From the NCBI RefSeq assembly GCF_014204515.1, contig NZ_JACHLI010000025.1, forward strand, positions 1 through 64,000: a stretch of 64,000 bases of DNA, given 5' to 3'. A program made the position numbers and the translations under genes. The DNA is from Pseudomonas nitroreducens (GTDB lineage Bacteria > Pseudomonadota > Gammaproteobacteria > Pseudomonadales > Pseudomonadaceae). This document shows positions 8,427 through 16,997 of this stretch, in pieces (the stretch's first letter is position 1; every line of letters starts with the position of its first letter). The notes under the pieces were generated by a model, which saw nothing but the letters and a program-made list of their open reading frames with translations, did no database searches and was not told the origin of the DNA.

Positions 8427-9365
8427 ATGGCCGGAGTCATGGATTCGGTCAACCAGCGTACGCAGCTGGTTGGCCAGAATCGTCTCGAACTGCTGCTGTT
8501 CCGCTTGAACGGCAGCCAGCTGTACGGGATCAACGTGTTCAAGGTGAAGGAGGTGCTGCAATGCCCCCGCCTGACCGTGATGCCCAAGTCCAGCCAGGTG
8601 GTGCGCGGGGTGGCGAACATCCGCGGCGGCACCATCCCGATCCTCGATCTGGCGCTGGCCACGGGGCGTCATGCCCTGCGGGACATCGCCAACAGCTTCG
8701 TGATCATCACCGAGTACAACACCAAGGTGCAGGGCTTCCTGGTGCACTCGGTGGAGCGCATCGTCAACATGAACTGGGAGTCGATCCATCCGCCACCCAA
8801 GGGTACCGGCCGTGACCACTACCTGACGGCAGTGACGCGGGTGGACAATCAGCTGGTGGAAATCATCGACGTGGAGAAGATCCTCGCCGAAGTGGCGCCG
8901 ACCTCGGAGGACATCTCCGAAGGCGTACTGGATGCCGACACCCAGGCCCGCGCGGTGAGCAAGCGCGTGCTGGTGGTGGACGACTCCTCGGTGGCGCGCA
9001 AGCAGCTGGTGCGTTGCCTGGAAACCGTCGGCGTCGAGGTCCTGGCGCTCAACGACGGCCGCCAGGCGCTGGACTACCTCAACCAGATGGCGGCGGCCGG
9101 CGGGCATCCGGGAACCGATCTGCTGATGGTGATCTCGGACATCGAGATGCCGGAAATGGACGGCTACACGCTCACGGCGGAAATCCGTCACGACCCGCGC
9201 ATGCAGGACCTGCACATTCTCCTGCATACTTCGCTGTCCGGGGTGTTCAACCAGGCGATGGTGAAGAAGGTCGGCGCTGACGACTTCCTCGCCAAGTTCC
9301 GTCCTGACGACCTGGCCGCGCGGGTTTCCGAGCGGATCAAGGCGGTGGATGGCGCGCTGGCCTGA
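8427..9365 (+). CDS. cheV: Chemotaxis protein CheV (CheW-REC fusion)
   Basis: 312-residue cytoplasmic coupling protein. A CheW-like domain occupies about residues 18-155 and a response-regulator receiver about 178-305. The receiver has its acidic pair at VVDD (185-186), phospho-acceptor Asp238 in SDIEMPEMDGY, and the conserved Lys in FLAKF at about 290. CheV links chemoreceptors to CheA and can be tuned by phosphorylation. ATG 8427 has CAGGAGG seven bases upstream; the longer frame from 8340 would overlap flgA. The next gene, cheR, follows after 131 bp and is probably cotranscribed. Confidence 0.93.
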   Translation: MAGVMDSVNQRTQLVGQNRLELLLFRLNGSQLYGINVFKVKEVLQCPRLTVMPKSSQVVRGVANIRGGTIPILDLALATGRHALRDIANSFVIITEYNTKVQGFLVHSVERIVNMNWESIHPPPKGTGRDHYLTAVTRVDNQLVEIIDVEKILAEVAPTSEDISEGVLDADTQARAVSKRVLVVDDSSVARKQLVRCLETVGVEVLALNDGRQALDYLNQMAAAGGHPGTDLLMVISDIEMPEMDGYTLTAEIRHDPRMQDLHILLHTSLSGVFNQAMVKKVGADDFLAKFRPDDLAARVSERIKAVDGALA

Positions 9366-9496
9366 GGATCCACCAGTAATAAAGGGCGGCGCCGGTGCCG
9401 CCCACCGCCACGGCTTTGCGCTATGGTTTTCTTCGACACCGGTCAGGCGGTTGTCGCCCACGGGCGGCAACCGGCCACGAGCAAAGAGGCGTATCT

Positions 9497-10318
9497 GTGA
9501 CATCCACCAATTCTGAATTCGAGCTGTTCCGGGATTTCCTGGAGAAGACCTGCGGCATCCTGCTGGGCGCCAACAAGCAGTATCTGGTCGCCAGTCGCTT
9601 GAACAAGTTGATGGAGCAGCAGGGCATCAAGTCCCTGGGCGAGCTGGTACAGAAGATCCAGATGCGCAGCCAGCTGCGCGAACAGGTGGTCGACGCGATG
9701 ACCACCAACGAGACCCTGTGGTTTCGCGATACCTATCCCTTCGAGGTGCTCAAGAGCCGCGTGCTGCCGGAAATGATCAAGGCATCGCCCGGCCAGCGCC
9801 TGCGCATCTGGTCGGCGGCCTGCTCCTCGGGGCAGGAGCCCTATTCCCTGTCGATGTCGATCGACGAGTTCGAGCGCACCAACCTCGGCCAACTGAAGGC
9901 CGGTGTGCAGATCGTCGCCACCGACCTCTCCGGCTCCATGCTCACCGCCTGCAAGGCGGGTGAGTACGACAGCCTGGCCATCGGCCGCGGCCTGTCCCAG
10001 GAACGCCTGGCACGCTACTTCGACCAGAAGACGCCGGGACGCTGGACGGTGAAGCCGCCGATCAAGAGCCGCGTGGAGTTCCGCGCACTTAATCTGCTGG
10101 ACAGCTACGCGACGCTGGGCAAGTTCGACATGGTGTTCTGCCGCAACGTGCTGATCTACTTCTCCGCCGAGGTGAAGCGCGACATCCTGCTGCGCATCCA
10201 TGCCACGCTCAAGCCGGGCGGCTACCTGTTCCTCGGCGCCTCCGAGGCGCTCAACGCGCTGCCGGATCATTACCAGATGGTCCAGTGCAGTCCGGGGATC
10301 ATCTACAAGGCCAAGTGA
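9497..10318 (+). CDS. cheR: Chemotaxis protein methyltransferase CheR
   Basis: 273 residues. It methylates glutamates of chemoreceptors using S-adenosylmethionine. It has the small N-terminal CheR domain (about 1-70), the TTNETLWFRD segment (69-78), the SAM-binding motif IWSAACSSGQEPY (104-116) and the late motif FDMVFCRNVLIYF. The start is GTG 9497, with AGAGG about seven bases upstream and the N-terminus VTSTNSEFELF as in Pseudomonas CheR1; upstream in-frame codons read as non-conserved filler. FlgA-family neighbours and cheV match the P. aeruginosa order. Confidence 0.93.
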   Translation: MTSTNSEFELFRDFLEKTCGILLGANKQYLVASRLNKLMEQQGIKSLGELVQKIQMRSQLREQVVDAMTTNETLWFRDTYPFEVLKSRVLPEMIKASPGQRLRIWSAACSSGQEPYSLSMSIDEFERTNLGQLKAGVQIVATDLSGSMLTACKAGEYDSLAIGRGLSQERLARYFDQKTPGRWTVKPPIKSRVEFRALNLLDSYATLGKFDMVFCRNVLIYFSAEVKRDILLRIHATLKPGGYLFLGASEALNALPDHYQMVQCSPGIIYKAK

Positions 10319-10460
10319 TGGCCGACACCCCGTCTGTTCGGGCGGGGTTCTTGCAAATCATTTGGAGCTGACCGCGGGCGAAGTCCGCGGTCGGTGTCTG
10401 CGCCTGCGCCGAGTTTGCGGCGGAGTGTGAACGCAGGATGGGGACTGCGGCGGCGTGCGG

Positions 10461-10484
10461 TTCGCGAGCAAGCTCGCTCCTACA
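10461..10484. repeat. REP element, second subfamily (TTCGCGAGCAAGCTCGCTCC)
   Basis: TTCGCGAGCAAGC then TCGCTCCTACA, a perfect inner palindrome GCGAGCAAGCTCGC. The same outer motif CGCTCCTAC is shared with the GTCCGCTCCTAC subfamily. Another intact copy is at 50961-50985. Confidence 0.8.
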
Positions 10485-10538
10485 ATCGGGCGCTGCAGAT
10501 CGGTGTACCTGGGTAGGTCGAATTCCGCCGCGAGGGAT

Positions 10539-10563
10539 TTCGCGGACAAGGTCCGCTCCTACG
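10539..10563 (-). repeat. REP element
   Basis: TTCGCGGACAAGG then TCCGCTCCTACG. It lies on one side of composite repeat copy 2, with the 10586-10661 palindrome in between. Confidence 0.8.
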
Positions 10564-10585
10564 CCACCGGGAAAGTCTTGACCTC

Positions 10586-10661
10586 GTAGGGCGCATAACG
10601 CGCCAGCGTTATCCGCCGGGGGGTAAACGGCGGATAACCCGTGCCGGGTTATGCGCCCTAC
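10586..10661. repeat. 76-bp palindromic repeat, GTAGGGCGCATAAC family, copy 2
   Basis: Starts GTAGGGCGCATAACGCG and ends GGTTATGCGCCCTAC. The inner arms, GTTATCCGCC and GGCGGATAAC, are also present. Same family as 147-217, with a different loop. Confidence 0.8.
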
Positions 10662-10671
10662 GTTCTGGCTC

Positions 10672-11003
10672 TAACTCTGGCTCTGGTTTTGAAGTCTTCC
10701 AGCGAAATATCCGCACGCGCCGAAGTGCCCCTTTCAGGAGGCCGAAGGTGATCGGAGTTCCAGGGGTTGAGCGACATGGATGTCGCGAGAGCGTTGTCGG
10801 GCCAGGGATGGCCCGTCGAGGGGGACGCCTAGTTCGGGCCCCTGGAACTCCGAGGAACCGAGGGTACTTTTCGCGAAGCGAAAAGCCGGATGGCAGGGGC
10901 GAAGACCTTTGCCTCCTTTGGGTCGTTTGCCAAAGGAGGTCGCCCGAGGGGGCGAAACAAGAAGTTCGCGCGCGTGCCGAAGCGACGCTGAAACACTCAA
11001 CTA
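10672..11003 (-). repeat. Composite repeat of about 320 bp, copy 2 (inverse of 2186-2502)
   Basis: Reading plus strand: CTCTGGCTCTGG, GAAGTCTTCCAGCGAAA, GCCCCTTTCAGGAGGCC, CCAGGGGTTGAGCGACATGG, TTGTCGGGCCAGGGATGGCC, CGCGAAGCGAAAAGCCGGAT, GGTCGCCCGAGGGGGCGAAA and AGCGACGCTGAA. All these blocks recur in inverse order and orientation at 2186-2502. Differences include an extra segment, GGGGACGCCTAGTT, at 10821-10834. REPs flank both ends (10539-10563 and 11015-11039). Confidence 0.75.
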
Positions 11004-11014
11004 CAAGCAAAAGC

Positions 11015-11039
11015 ATCGCGGACAAAGTCCGCTCCTACG
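11015..11039 (-). repeat. REP element
   Basis: ATCGCGGACAAAG then TCCGCTCCTACG. All 25 bases match the copy embedded in flgI (17028-17052). Confidence 0.85.
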
Positions 11040-11124
11040 GTGTAATCCCGACCACCCGACCACCCGACCACCCGGCAGGCGGCGGATGGCGGATGGCGAC
11101 GGCGGACAGCAGGCGGCGGACGGC

Positions 11125-11194
11125 AGACAGCAGACAGCAGACAGCAAACAGCAAACAGCAGACAGCAGACAGCAAACAGCAGACAGCAGACAGC
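11125..11194. repeat. 7-bp tandem repeat array, ten units
   Basis: Ten consecutive 7-mers, seven AGACAGC and three AAACAGC, in the order 3 AGACAGC, 2 AAACAGC, 2 AGACAGC, 1 AAACAGC, 2 AGACAGC. Related CAGCAGG/CAAACAGCAG words continue on both sides. Seven is not a multiple of three, so copy-number changes would shift any reading frame; no gene is credible there. Confidence 0.9.
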
Positions 11195-11459
11195 GGTGGA
11201 GCAAACAGCAGTGGAACAGGAGGCAGTGGAGCAGGGGACAGAACCCGGATCGGGTTATCCATCTCCAGCAGATAACACCTGCGGCGACCAACTTTAATAG
11301 GCCGCCGCAACAACGACGCCACAGGCGGCAAAGCGCAGCGGCAGACTTGCCGCCTTGCCTGCAGCGGCAAGGAAAACGGTTGCCGCTTTGCCGCTGTTTG
11401 CCGCCCCTTGCCGCCCCCTGGATCCCCTCAACCCCTTGATCCACAAGGAAATACAAATC

Positions 11460-11475
11460 TGGCACGCGCCTTGCT
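11460..11475 (+). promoter_or_regulatory. Sigma54 promoter of flgBCDE
   Basis: TGGCACGCGCCTTGCT, with GG and GC separated by exactly 10 bases (GG 11461-11462, GC 11473-11474). It matches TGGCACG-N4-TTGCW completely. The flgB start is about 40 bp downstream. Confidence 0.93.
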
Positions 11476-11516
11476 GAAGTGTTGGCAAGCCCACACCGGC
11501 AAACAGGTTCGTGACC

Positions 11517-11924
11517 ATGAGCATCAGCTTCGACAAAGCCCTCGGCATCCACCAGCAAGCACTGAGCTTCCGCTCCCAGCGCGCTGAGGTGCTGGCCAGC
11601 AACCTGGCCAACGCCGACACGCCCAACTACAAGGCGCGTGACCTGGACTTCGCCTCGGTGCTGGCTGCCCAGTCGGACAAGGTGAAGAACGGCACCTTCA
11701 GCACCACCCTGACCAACGCGCATCACATTGCCGCGGACGGCGTCAGCTTCGGTGACGAATCGCTGAAGTACCGCATCCCGAACCAGCCCTCGGTCGACCA
11801 GAACACCGTCGACGAGCAGATCGAACAGGCCAACTACGCCGAGAACTCGGTGAAATTCCAGGCCTCCTTCACCTTCCTCAACAGCAAGTTCAAAGGGCTG
11901 ATGAACGCCCTGCGCGGGGAGTAA
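11517..11924 (+). CDS. flgB: Flagellar basal-body proximal rod protein FlgB
   Basis: 135 residues, first gene of the flgBCDE operon. The conserved rod N-terminal motif is visible (LASNLANADTPNYKARDLDF, about residues 32-51), along with the C-terminal heptad region FQASFTFLNSKFKGL. It is exported by the flagellar type III apparatus without a cleaved signal. ATG 11517 is preferred to GTG 11511 because MSISFDKALGIH is the family N-terminus and CAGG lies nine bases upstream. Confidence 0.95.
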   Translation: MSISFDKALGIHQQALSFRSQRAEVLASNLANADTPNYKARDLDFASVLAAQSDKVKNGTFSTTLTNAHHIAADGVSFGDESLKYRIPNQPSVDQNTVDEQIEQANYAENSVKFQASFTFLNSKFKGLMNALRGE

Positions 11925-11929
11925 TCGCC

Positions 11930-12373
11930 ATGTCGCTTTCCAGTGTCTTCAACATCGCCGGCACCGGCATGAGTGCCCAGACCACCCGTCTGAACACCAC
12001 CGCGTCGAACATCGCCAACGCCGAGAGCGTCTCCTCGAGCATCGATCAGACCTACCGCGCCCGCCACCCGGTGTTCGCCACCATGCTCGACCAGGCCCAG
12101 GGCGGCAGCCAGGGTTCGCTGTTCGGCGAGACCGACCAGGCCGGCTCCGGCGTGCAGGTGCTCGGCGTGGTCGAGGACCAGAGCCCGCTGGTGCCGCGCT
12201 ACGAACCGAACCACCCGGCCGCTGACAAGGACGGCTACGTCTACTACCCCAACGTCAATGTGGTGGAGGAGATGGCCGACATGATCTCCGCCAGCCGTTC
12301 CTTCCAGAGCAACGCGGAAATGATGAACACCGCCAAGCAGATGATGCAGAAGGTTCTGACCCTGGGTCAGTAA
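11930..12373 (+). CDS. flgC: Flagellar basal-body proximal rod protein FlgC
   Basis: 147 residues. The N-terminal helix contains TRLNTTASNIANAESV, the family rod signature. The C-terminal part (NVNVVEEMADMISASRSFQSNAEMMNTAKQ, about 106-135) is the paired amphipathic helix that packs in the rod. It starts five bases after flgB ends, with GGGGAG spanning the flgB stop. Length is slightly above the enterobacterial protein. Confidence 0.95.
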   Translation: MSLSSVFNIAGTGMSAQTTRLNTTASNIANAESVSSSIDQTYRARHPVFATMLDQAQGGSQGSLFGETDQAGSGVQVLGVVEDQSPLVPRYEPNHPAADKDGYVYYPNVNVVEEMADMISASRSFQSNAEMMNTAKQMMQKVLTLGQ

Positions 12374-12389
12374 GAGCAGAGGACGCCCC

Positions 12390-13091
12390 ATGAGCATCAA
12401 TACCGATAACAGCGCTTCGAGCTCGATCCTGTCGTCCCTCAACGCCGGGTCCAAGAGTTCGTCGTCGACCGCCGAGACCGGCACCAGTGCGCTGGGCAAG
12501 GATTCCTTCCTGCAGCTGCTGGTGACCCAGCTGAACAACCAGAACCCGCTGGACCCGCAGGACAACACCGAGTTCGTCTCCCAGCTGGCGCAGTTCAGCA
12601 GCCTGGAGAGCATGCAGAACCTGGACACCACCCTGGGCACCTTCTACTCCTCGTTCCAGTCTTCGCAGGCCCTGCAGGCCTCGTCGCTGGTCGGCCGCTC
12701 GGTGATCGTCAACTCCAGCAAGGTGCAGGTCGACGACCCCACCGCCGGGGTCAAGGGTTCGCTGGTGATGCCGTCCAAGGGCGACGGCGTGACCCTGAAG
12801 ATCTACGACGACTCGGGTGACCTGGTGCGCACCGTCGACATGGGCAGCCAGAAGGCCGGCAACATCGACTTCACCTGGGATGGCAAGGACGACAGCGGCG
12901 AACTGGTCGCCGCCGGCACCTACACCGTCAAGGCCAGCGCCACCCTGGACGGCACCAGCACCGCGCTGACCACCTACCTGCCGGCCACGGTCAACAGCGT
13001 CACGCTGGGCCAGAACGGCGGGGAAATGTCCCTGAACCTGGCTGGCATCGGCGCGGTTTCCGCTTCCAGCATTCAGACCATCGGAAAATAA
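12390..13091 (+). CDS. flgD: Flagellar hook-capping protein FlgD
   Basis: 233 residues. FlgD caps the growing hook and is discarded afterwards. The N-terminal conserved stretch (DSFLQLLVTQLNNQNPLDPQ, then FVSQLAQFSSLE) lies at about residues 33-70, followed by the FlgD Tudor-like and Ig-like domains (GDLVRTVDMGSQKAGNIDFT). A Ser-rich head of about 30 residues precedes it. The ribosome site AGAGG is nine bases upstream. Confidence 0.95.
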   Translation: MSINTDNSASSSILSSLNAGSKSSSSTAETGTSALGKDSFLQLLVTQLNNQNPLDPQDNTEFVSQLAQFSSLESMQNLDTTLGTFYSSFQSSQALQASSLVGRSVIVNSSKVQVDDPTAGVKGSLVMPSKGDGVTLKIYDDSGDLVRTVDMGSQKAGNIDFTWDGKDDSGELVAAGTYTVKASATLDGTSTALTTYLPATVNSVTLGQNGGEMSLNLAGIGAVSASSIQTIGK

Positions 13092-13118
13092 CGCCGCGTT
13101 TCGGCACAGGAGCAACAC

Positions 13119-14426
13119 ATGTCTTTCAACACCGCCCTGAGTGGACTCAACGCCGCGTCGATGGACCTGAACGTCACCGGCAACAACATCGCCAACGTCG
13201 GCACCACCGGCTTCAAGTCGTCGCGCACCGAGTTCGCCGACCTCTACGCTTCCTCGATGCTGGGCACCGGCCGCATCGCCGTGGGTAACGGCGTGGTCAC
13301 CCAGGCCGTTTCCCAGCAGTTCACCCAGGGCAACCTGAGCACCACCGGGCGCAGCCTGGACCTGGCGGTGAGCGGCAACGGCTTCTTCATGACCAGCGAC
13401 AACGGCAGCCGCGTCTACACCCGCAACGGCACCTTCAATACCGATGCCAACGGCTTCATCGTCGACGGCTCCGGCAATCGCCTGCAGGGCTATGGCACCA
13501 ACGCCAACGGCAATATCGTCAACGGCGTGATCACTGATCTGAAGGTCGACACCTCCAACCAGCCGCCGAGCCCGACGTCGAAAATCACCTCGACCCTGAG
13601 CCTGAACTCCAACGCCACCACGCCCAAGACCACGCCGTTCGACGCCACCGATTCGGACAGCTACAACTGGTCGACCTCCGTGGACATCTACGACTCCCAG
13701 GGCAACTCGCACACCATGACGAACTACTTCGTCAAGGACAGCGCCAACAACTGGAGCATGTACACCCTGGTGGATGGTCGTAACCCGCAGACCCCGACCA
13801 GCACCACGCCGCTGAGCAGCGACATCACCTTCAACAGCGCCGGCCAGCTGACGGGCATCACCTCCACCGGCATGACCGTCAACGCCGACAAGACCATGAC
13901 GCTCAACGGCTGGACCCCGGCGGCGGTCACCGACTCCACCACCAGCCCGGTGACCTGGGGCGCCAACGGCGCGGCGGGCACTGCGGGCGGCATCAGCATC
14001 GACCTGACCAAGACCACCCAGACCAACGGCGCCTTCGCCGTCACCGCGGTGACCCAGGACGGCTACGCCACCGGCCAGATGTCCGGCCTGTCGTTCGCCG
14101 AAGACGGCCAGATGTACGCCACCTACACCAACGGCCAGTCCAAGGTGATCGGCCAGGTGGTCCTGGCCAACTTCGCCAACACCCAGGGCCTGACTCCGGT
14201 GGGCAACACCGGCTGGAAGCAGTCGCTGGCCTCGGGCGAGGCGGTCATCGGCACGCCGACCTCCGGCACCCTGGGCTCGGTGGGCTCGGGCACCCTGGAG
14301 GAATCCAACGTCGACCTCACCGCGCAGCTGGTGAACCTGATCGTGGCGCAGCGCAACTACCAGGCGAACGCCAAGACCGTACAGACCGAAAGCACCATCT
14401 CCGACACCATCATCAACCTGCGTTGA
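13119..14426 (+). CDS. flgE: Flagellar hook protein FlgE
   Basis: 435 residues, the hook subunit. N-terminal MSFNTALSGLNAASMDLNVT, then GNNIANVGTTGFK and FADLYASSMLG, is the standard FlgE start. The middle (about 130-340) is the variable surface-exposed domain, rich in Thr, Ser and Asn. The C-terminus (NVDLTAQLVNLIVAQRNYQA and later STISDTIINLR) is the conserved helix. It ends the flgBCDE transcript, with a strong terminator about 105 bp downstream. Confidence 0.96.
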   Translation: MSFNTALSGLNAASMDLNVTGNNIANVGTTGFKSSRTEFADLYASSMLGTGRIAVGNGVVTQAVSQQFTQGNLSTTGRSLDLAVSGNGFFMTSDNGSRVYTRNGTFNTDANGFIVDGSGNRLQGYGTNANGNIVNGVITDLKVDTSNQPPSPTSKITSTLSLNSNATTPKTTPFDATDSDSYNWSTSVDIYDSQGNSHTMTNYFVKDSANNWSMYTLVDGRNPQTPTSTTPLSSDITFNSAGQLTGITSTGMTVNADKTMTLNGWTPAAVTDSTTSPVTWGANGAAGTAGGISIDLTKTTQTNGAFAVTAVTQDGYATGQMSGLSFAEDGQMYATYTNGQSKVIGQVVLANFANTQGLTPVGNTGWKQSLASGEAVIGTPTSGTLGSVGSGTLEESNVDLTAQLVNLIVAQRNYQANAKTVQTESTISDTIINLR

Positions 14427-14530
14427 TGAGGTGGGGTGCCGGACCTTCCCGCCGGCATCCTGCGCCGGGCCAATGAACCGGCAATCGGTCTTGCCGCTGG
14501 CGGCAGAACGTCGCCGCCAGCCGGCCATCG

Positions 14531-14557
14531 AGGCTCCTTCGGGAGCCTTTCTTTTTT
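14531..14557 (+). terminator. Rho-independent terminator after flgE
   Basis: AGGCTCC-TTCG-GGAGCCT followed by TTCTTTTTT. It separates the flgBCDE and flgF operons. Confidence 0.92.
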
Positions 14558-14602
14558 GATATTCCCTTTAATATCAATGTCTTAATTGATTTTTTAGCAT
14601 TC

Positions 14603-14618
14603 TGGCACAGCCCTTGCT
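14603..14618 (+). promoter_or_regulatory. Sigma54 promoter of flgF operon
   Basis: TGGCACAGCCCTTGCT, GG 14604-14605 and GC 14616-14617 with a 10-base spacer, just after an AT-rich stretch (14560-14600) that could aid activator binding. Confidence 0.93.
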
Positions 14619-14668
14619 GAAGTCACTCCAGCACCGCCGGGAATCCGACCCGGCACTGGAGGAATCCC

Positions 14669-15412
14669 TTGGACAGAATGCTGTATGTCGCCATGAGCGG
14701 CGCGAGCCAGAACACCAAAGCCATGCAGGCTCACGCCAACAACCTGGCGAACATCTCCACGACCGGTTTCCGTCGCGACCTGGAACAGGCCCGCGCCATG
14801 CCCGTGTTCGGTGACAGCTTTCCGGCGCGCGTCTTCGCCATGAGCGAGCGCCCGGCCACCGACTTCACCGCCGGCGCCCTGCAGGAAACCGGCCGTGACC
14901 TGGACGTTGCCGCCAAGGGCGACGCCTGGATCGCCGTGCAGGCTCCCGATGGCGGTGAAGCCTACGTGCGCACCGGCAGCCTGGAAATCGACGCCCTCGG
15001 CCAGCTGCGCACCGGCGACGGCATGCCGGTCATGGGCAATGGCGGGCCGATCGCCGTGCCGCCGGAAGAGAAGATCGAGATCGGCGAGGACGGCACCATC
15101 ACCGTCCGCGGCCTGGGCAACCAGCCCAACGCCCTGGCCACCGTGGACCGCATCAAGCTGGTGACGCCCGATCCCAAACAGCTGGAGAAGGGCGCCGATG
15201 GCCTCATCCGCATGAAGTCCGGCGCCCCTGCGCCGCAGGTCGATGCCAACGCCAGCGTGCAGTCCGGCGTGCTGGAAGCCAGCAACGTCAATGCGGTGGA
15301 CGAGATGACCTCGATCCTGGCGCTGTCCCGCCAGTTCGAGCTGCACGTAAAGATGATGAAAACCGCCGAGGACGATTCCCAGGCGATGGCGCGTGTTTTG
15401 CAATTCAGCTGA
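14669..15412 (+). CDS. flgF: Flagellar basal-body distal rod protein FlgF
   Basis: 247 residues. The N-terminus (MDRMLYVAMSGASQNTKAMQ, with AHANNLANISTTGFRRDLEQ following) and the ATDFTAGALQETGRDLDVAA segment identify FlgF rather than FlgG. The C-terminus has VNAVDEMTSILALSRQFELH. The start codon is TTG 14669: GGAGG lies six bases upstream, and the only in-frame ATG is three codons later. Rod protein exported by the flagellar apparatus; FlgG follows after 55 bp. Confidence 0.95.
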   Translation: MDRMLYVAMSGASQNTKAMQAHANNLANISTTGFRRDLEQARAMPVFGDSFPARVFAMSERPATDFTAGALQETGRDLDVAAKGDAWIAVQAPDGGEAYVRTGSLEIDALGQLRTGDGMPVMGNGGPIAVPPEEKIEIGEDGTITVRGLGNQPNALATVDRIKLVTPDPKQLEKGADGLIRMKSGAPAPQVDANASVQSGVLEASNVNAVDEMTSILALSRQFELHVKMMKTAEDDSQAMARVLQFS

Positions 15413-15467
15413 TAGAACCTGATTAACCGTCCGCGGCGCCACAAATCCGGCGCCCGAGGAGAACCAC

Positions 15468-16253
<786 letters not shown>

Positions 16254-16294
16254 GTCCTGATCCCGTAGTCGCTCTCCCCGAGAGGTAGCTGTAG

Positions 16295-16987
16295 ATGAAC
16301 CGTTCCCACCTCCTTCCGCTGCTGGCCATCGCCGCGTTGGCAGGGTGCGTGAGCCCGCCGCCCAAGCCGGACGATCCCTATTACGCTCCGGTGCTGCCGC
16401 GCACTCCCGCGCCGGCCGCGCAGAACAACGGGTCGATCTACCAGGCCGGGTTCGAGAACAACCTCTACGGCGACCGCAAGGCCTTCCGTGTGGGTGACAT
16501 CATCACCATCACCCTCAACGAGAAGACCCAGGCCAGCAAGAAGGCCAGTTCGGACATGTCCAAGGACAGCACCAACAAGCTGGGGCTGACCTCGCTGTTC
16601 GGCAGCAGCCTGACCACCAACAACCCGGTGGGCAGCGGCGACCTGAGCCTCTCCGCCGGCTACTCCGGCAACCGCGAAACCAAGGGCGACAGTGCGGCCG
16701 GGCAGAGCAACAGCCTGACCGGCTCGATCACCGTCACCGTGGCCGACGTCATGCCCAACGGCATCCTCGCCGTGCGCGGGGAGAAGTGGATGACCCTGAA
16801 CACCGGCAACGAGCTGGTGCGCATCGCCGGGCTGATCCGCGCCGACGACATCGCCACCGACAACACCGTCGCTTCCACCCGTGTGGCCGATGCGCGCATC
16901 ACCTACTCGGGCACCGGTGCGTTCGCCGACGCGAGCCAGCCGGGCTGGTTCGATCGCTTCTTCCTCAGCCCGCTGTTCCCGTTCTGA
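16295..16987 (+). CDS. flgH: Flagellar L-ring lipoprotein FlgH
   Basis: 230 residues. A lipoprotein signal ends in LAGC with the lipidated Cys at position 18, placing it in the outer membrane, where it forms the L ring. The body shows FRVGDIITITLNEKTQASKK and later the conserved NGILAVRGEKWMTLN and NELVRIAGLIRADDI. It lies between flgG (41 bp) and flgI (10 bp). Nothing unusual. Confidence 0.95.
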   Translation: MNRSHLLPLLAIAALAGCVSPPPKPDDPYYAPVLPRTPAPAAQNNGSIYQAGFENNLYGDRKAFRVGDIITITLNEKTQASKKASSDMSKDSTNKLGLTSLFGSSLTTNNPVGSGDLSLSAGYSGNRETKGDSAAGQSNSLTGSITVTVADVMPNGILAVRGEKWMTLNTGNELVRIAGLIRADDIATDNTVASTRVADARITYSGTGAFADASQPGWFDRFFLSPLFPF

Positions 16988-16997
16988 GGTGATGACG

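Larger units (their letters stand above)
10319..11459. other. Gene-free, repeat-dense 1.1-kb gap before flgB
   Basis: Frames of up to about 240 codons exist, but they run through palindromes, a 7-bp tandem array and TTGCCGC-rich sequence, and I judge none to be genes. Contents in order: a weak hairpin just after cheR (CCCCGTC / GGCGGGG, 10328-10346), REP variants, a GTAGGGCGCATAAC-family palindrome, composite repeat copy 2, a REP, a 9-bp ACCACCCGA-type triplication near 11050-11073, the 7-bp tandem array, and a purine/pyrimidine-biased run of GCCGC repeats (11325-11420). Confidence 0.75.

Noticed and set aside
9384..9403. GGGCGGC / GCCGCCC hairpin between cheV and cheR
   Set aside because: No T-run follows, so I do not call a terminator; cheV and cheR are probably cotranscribed.
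11125..11194. CRISPR-like array
   Set aside because: Units are 7 bp with no spacers; it is a simple tandem repeat. No CRISPR array or cas gene was seen in the window.
10748..11726. Several frames of 175-240 codons before flgB
   Set aside because: They run through palindromes and the 7-bp tandem array and share nothing with known proteins; one overlaps flgB antisense.
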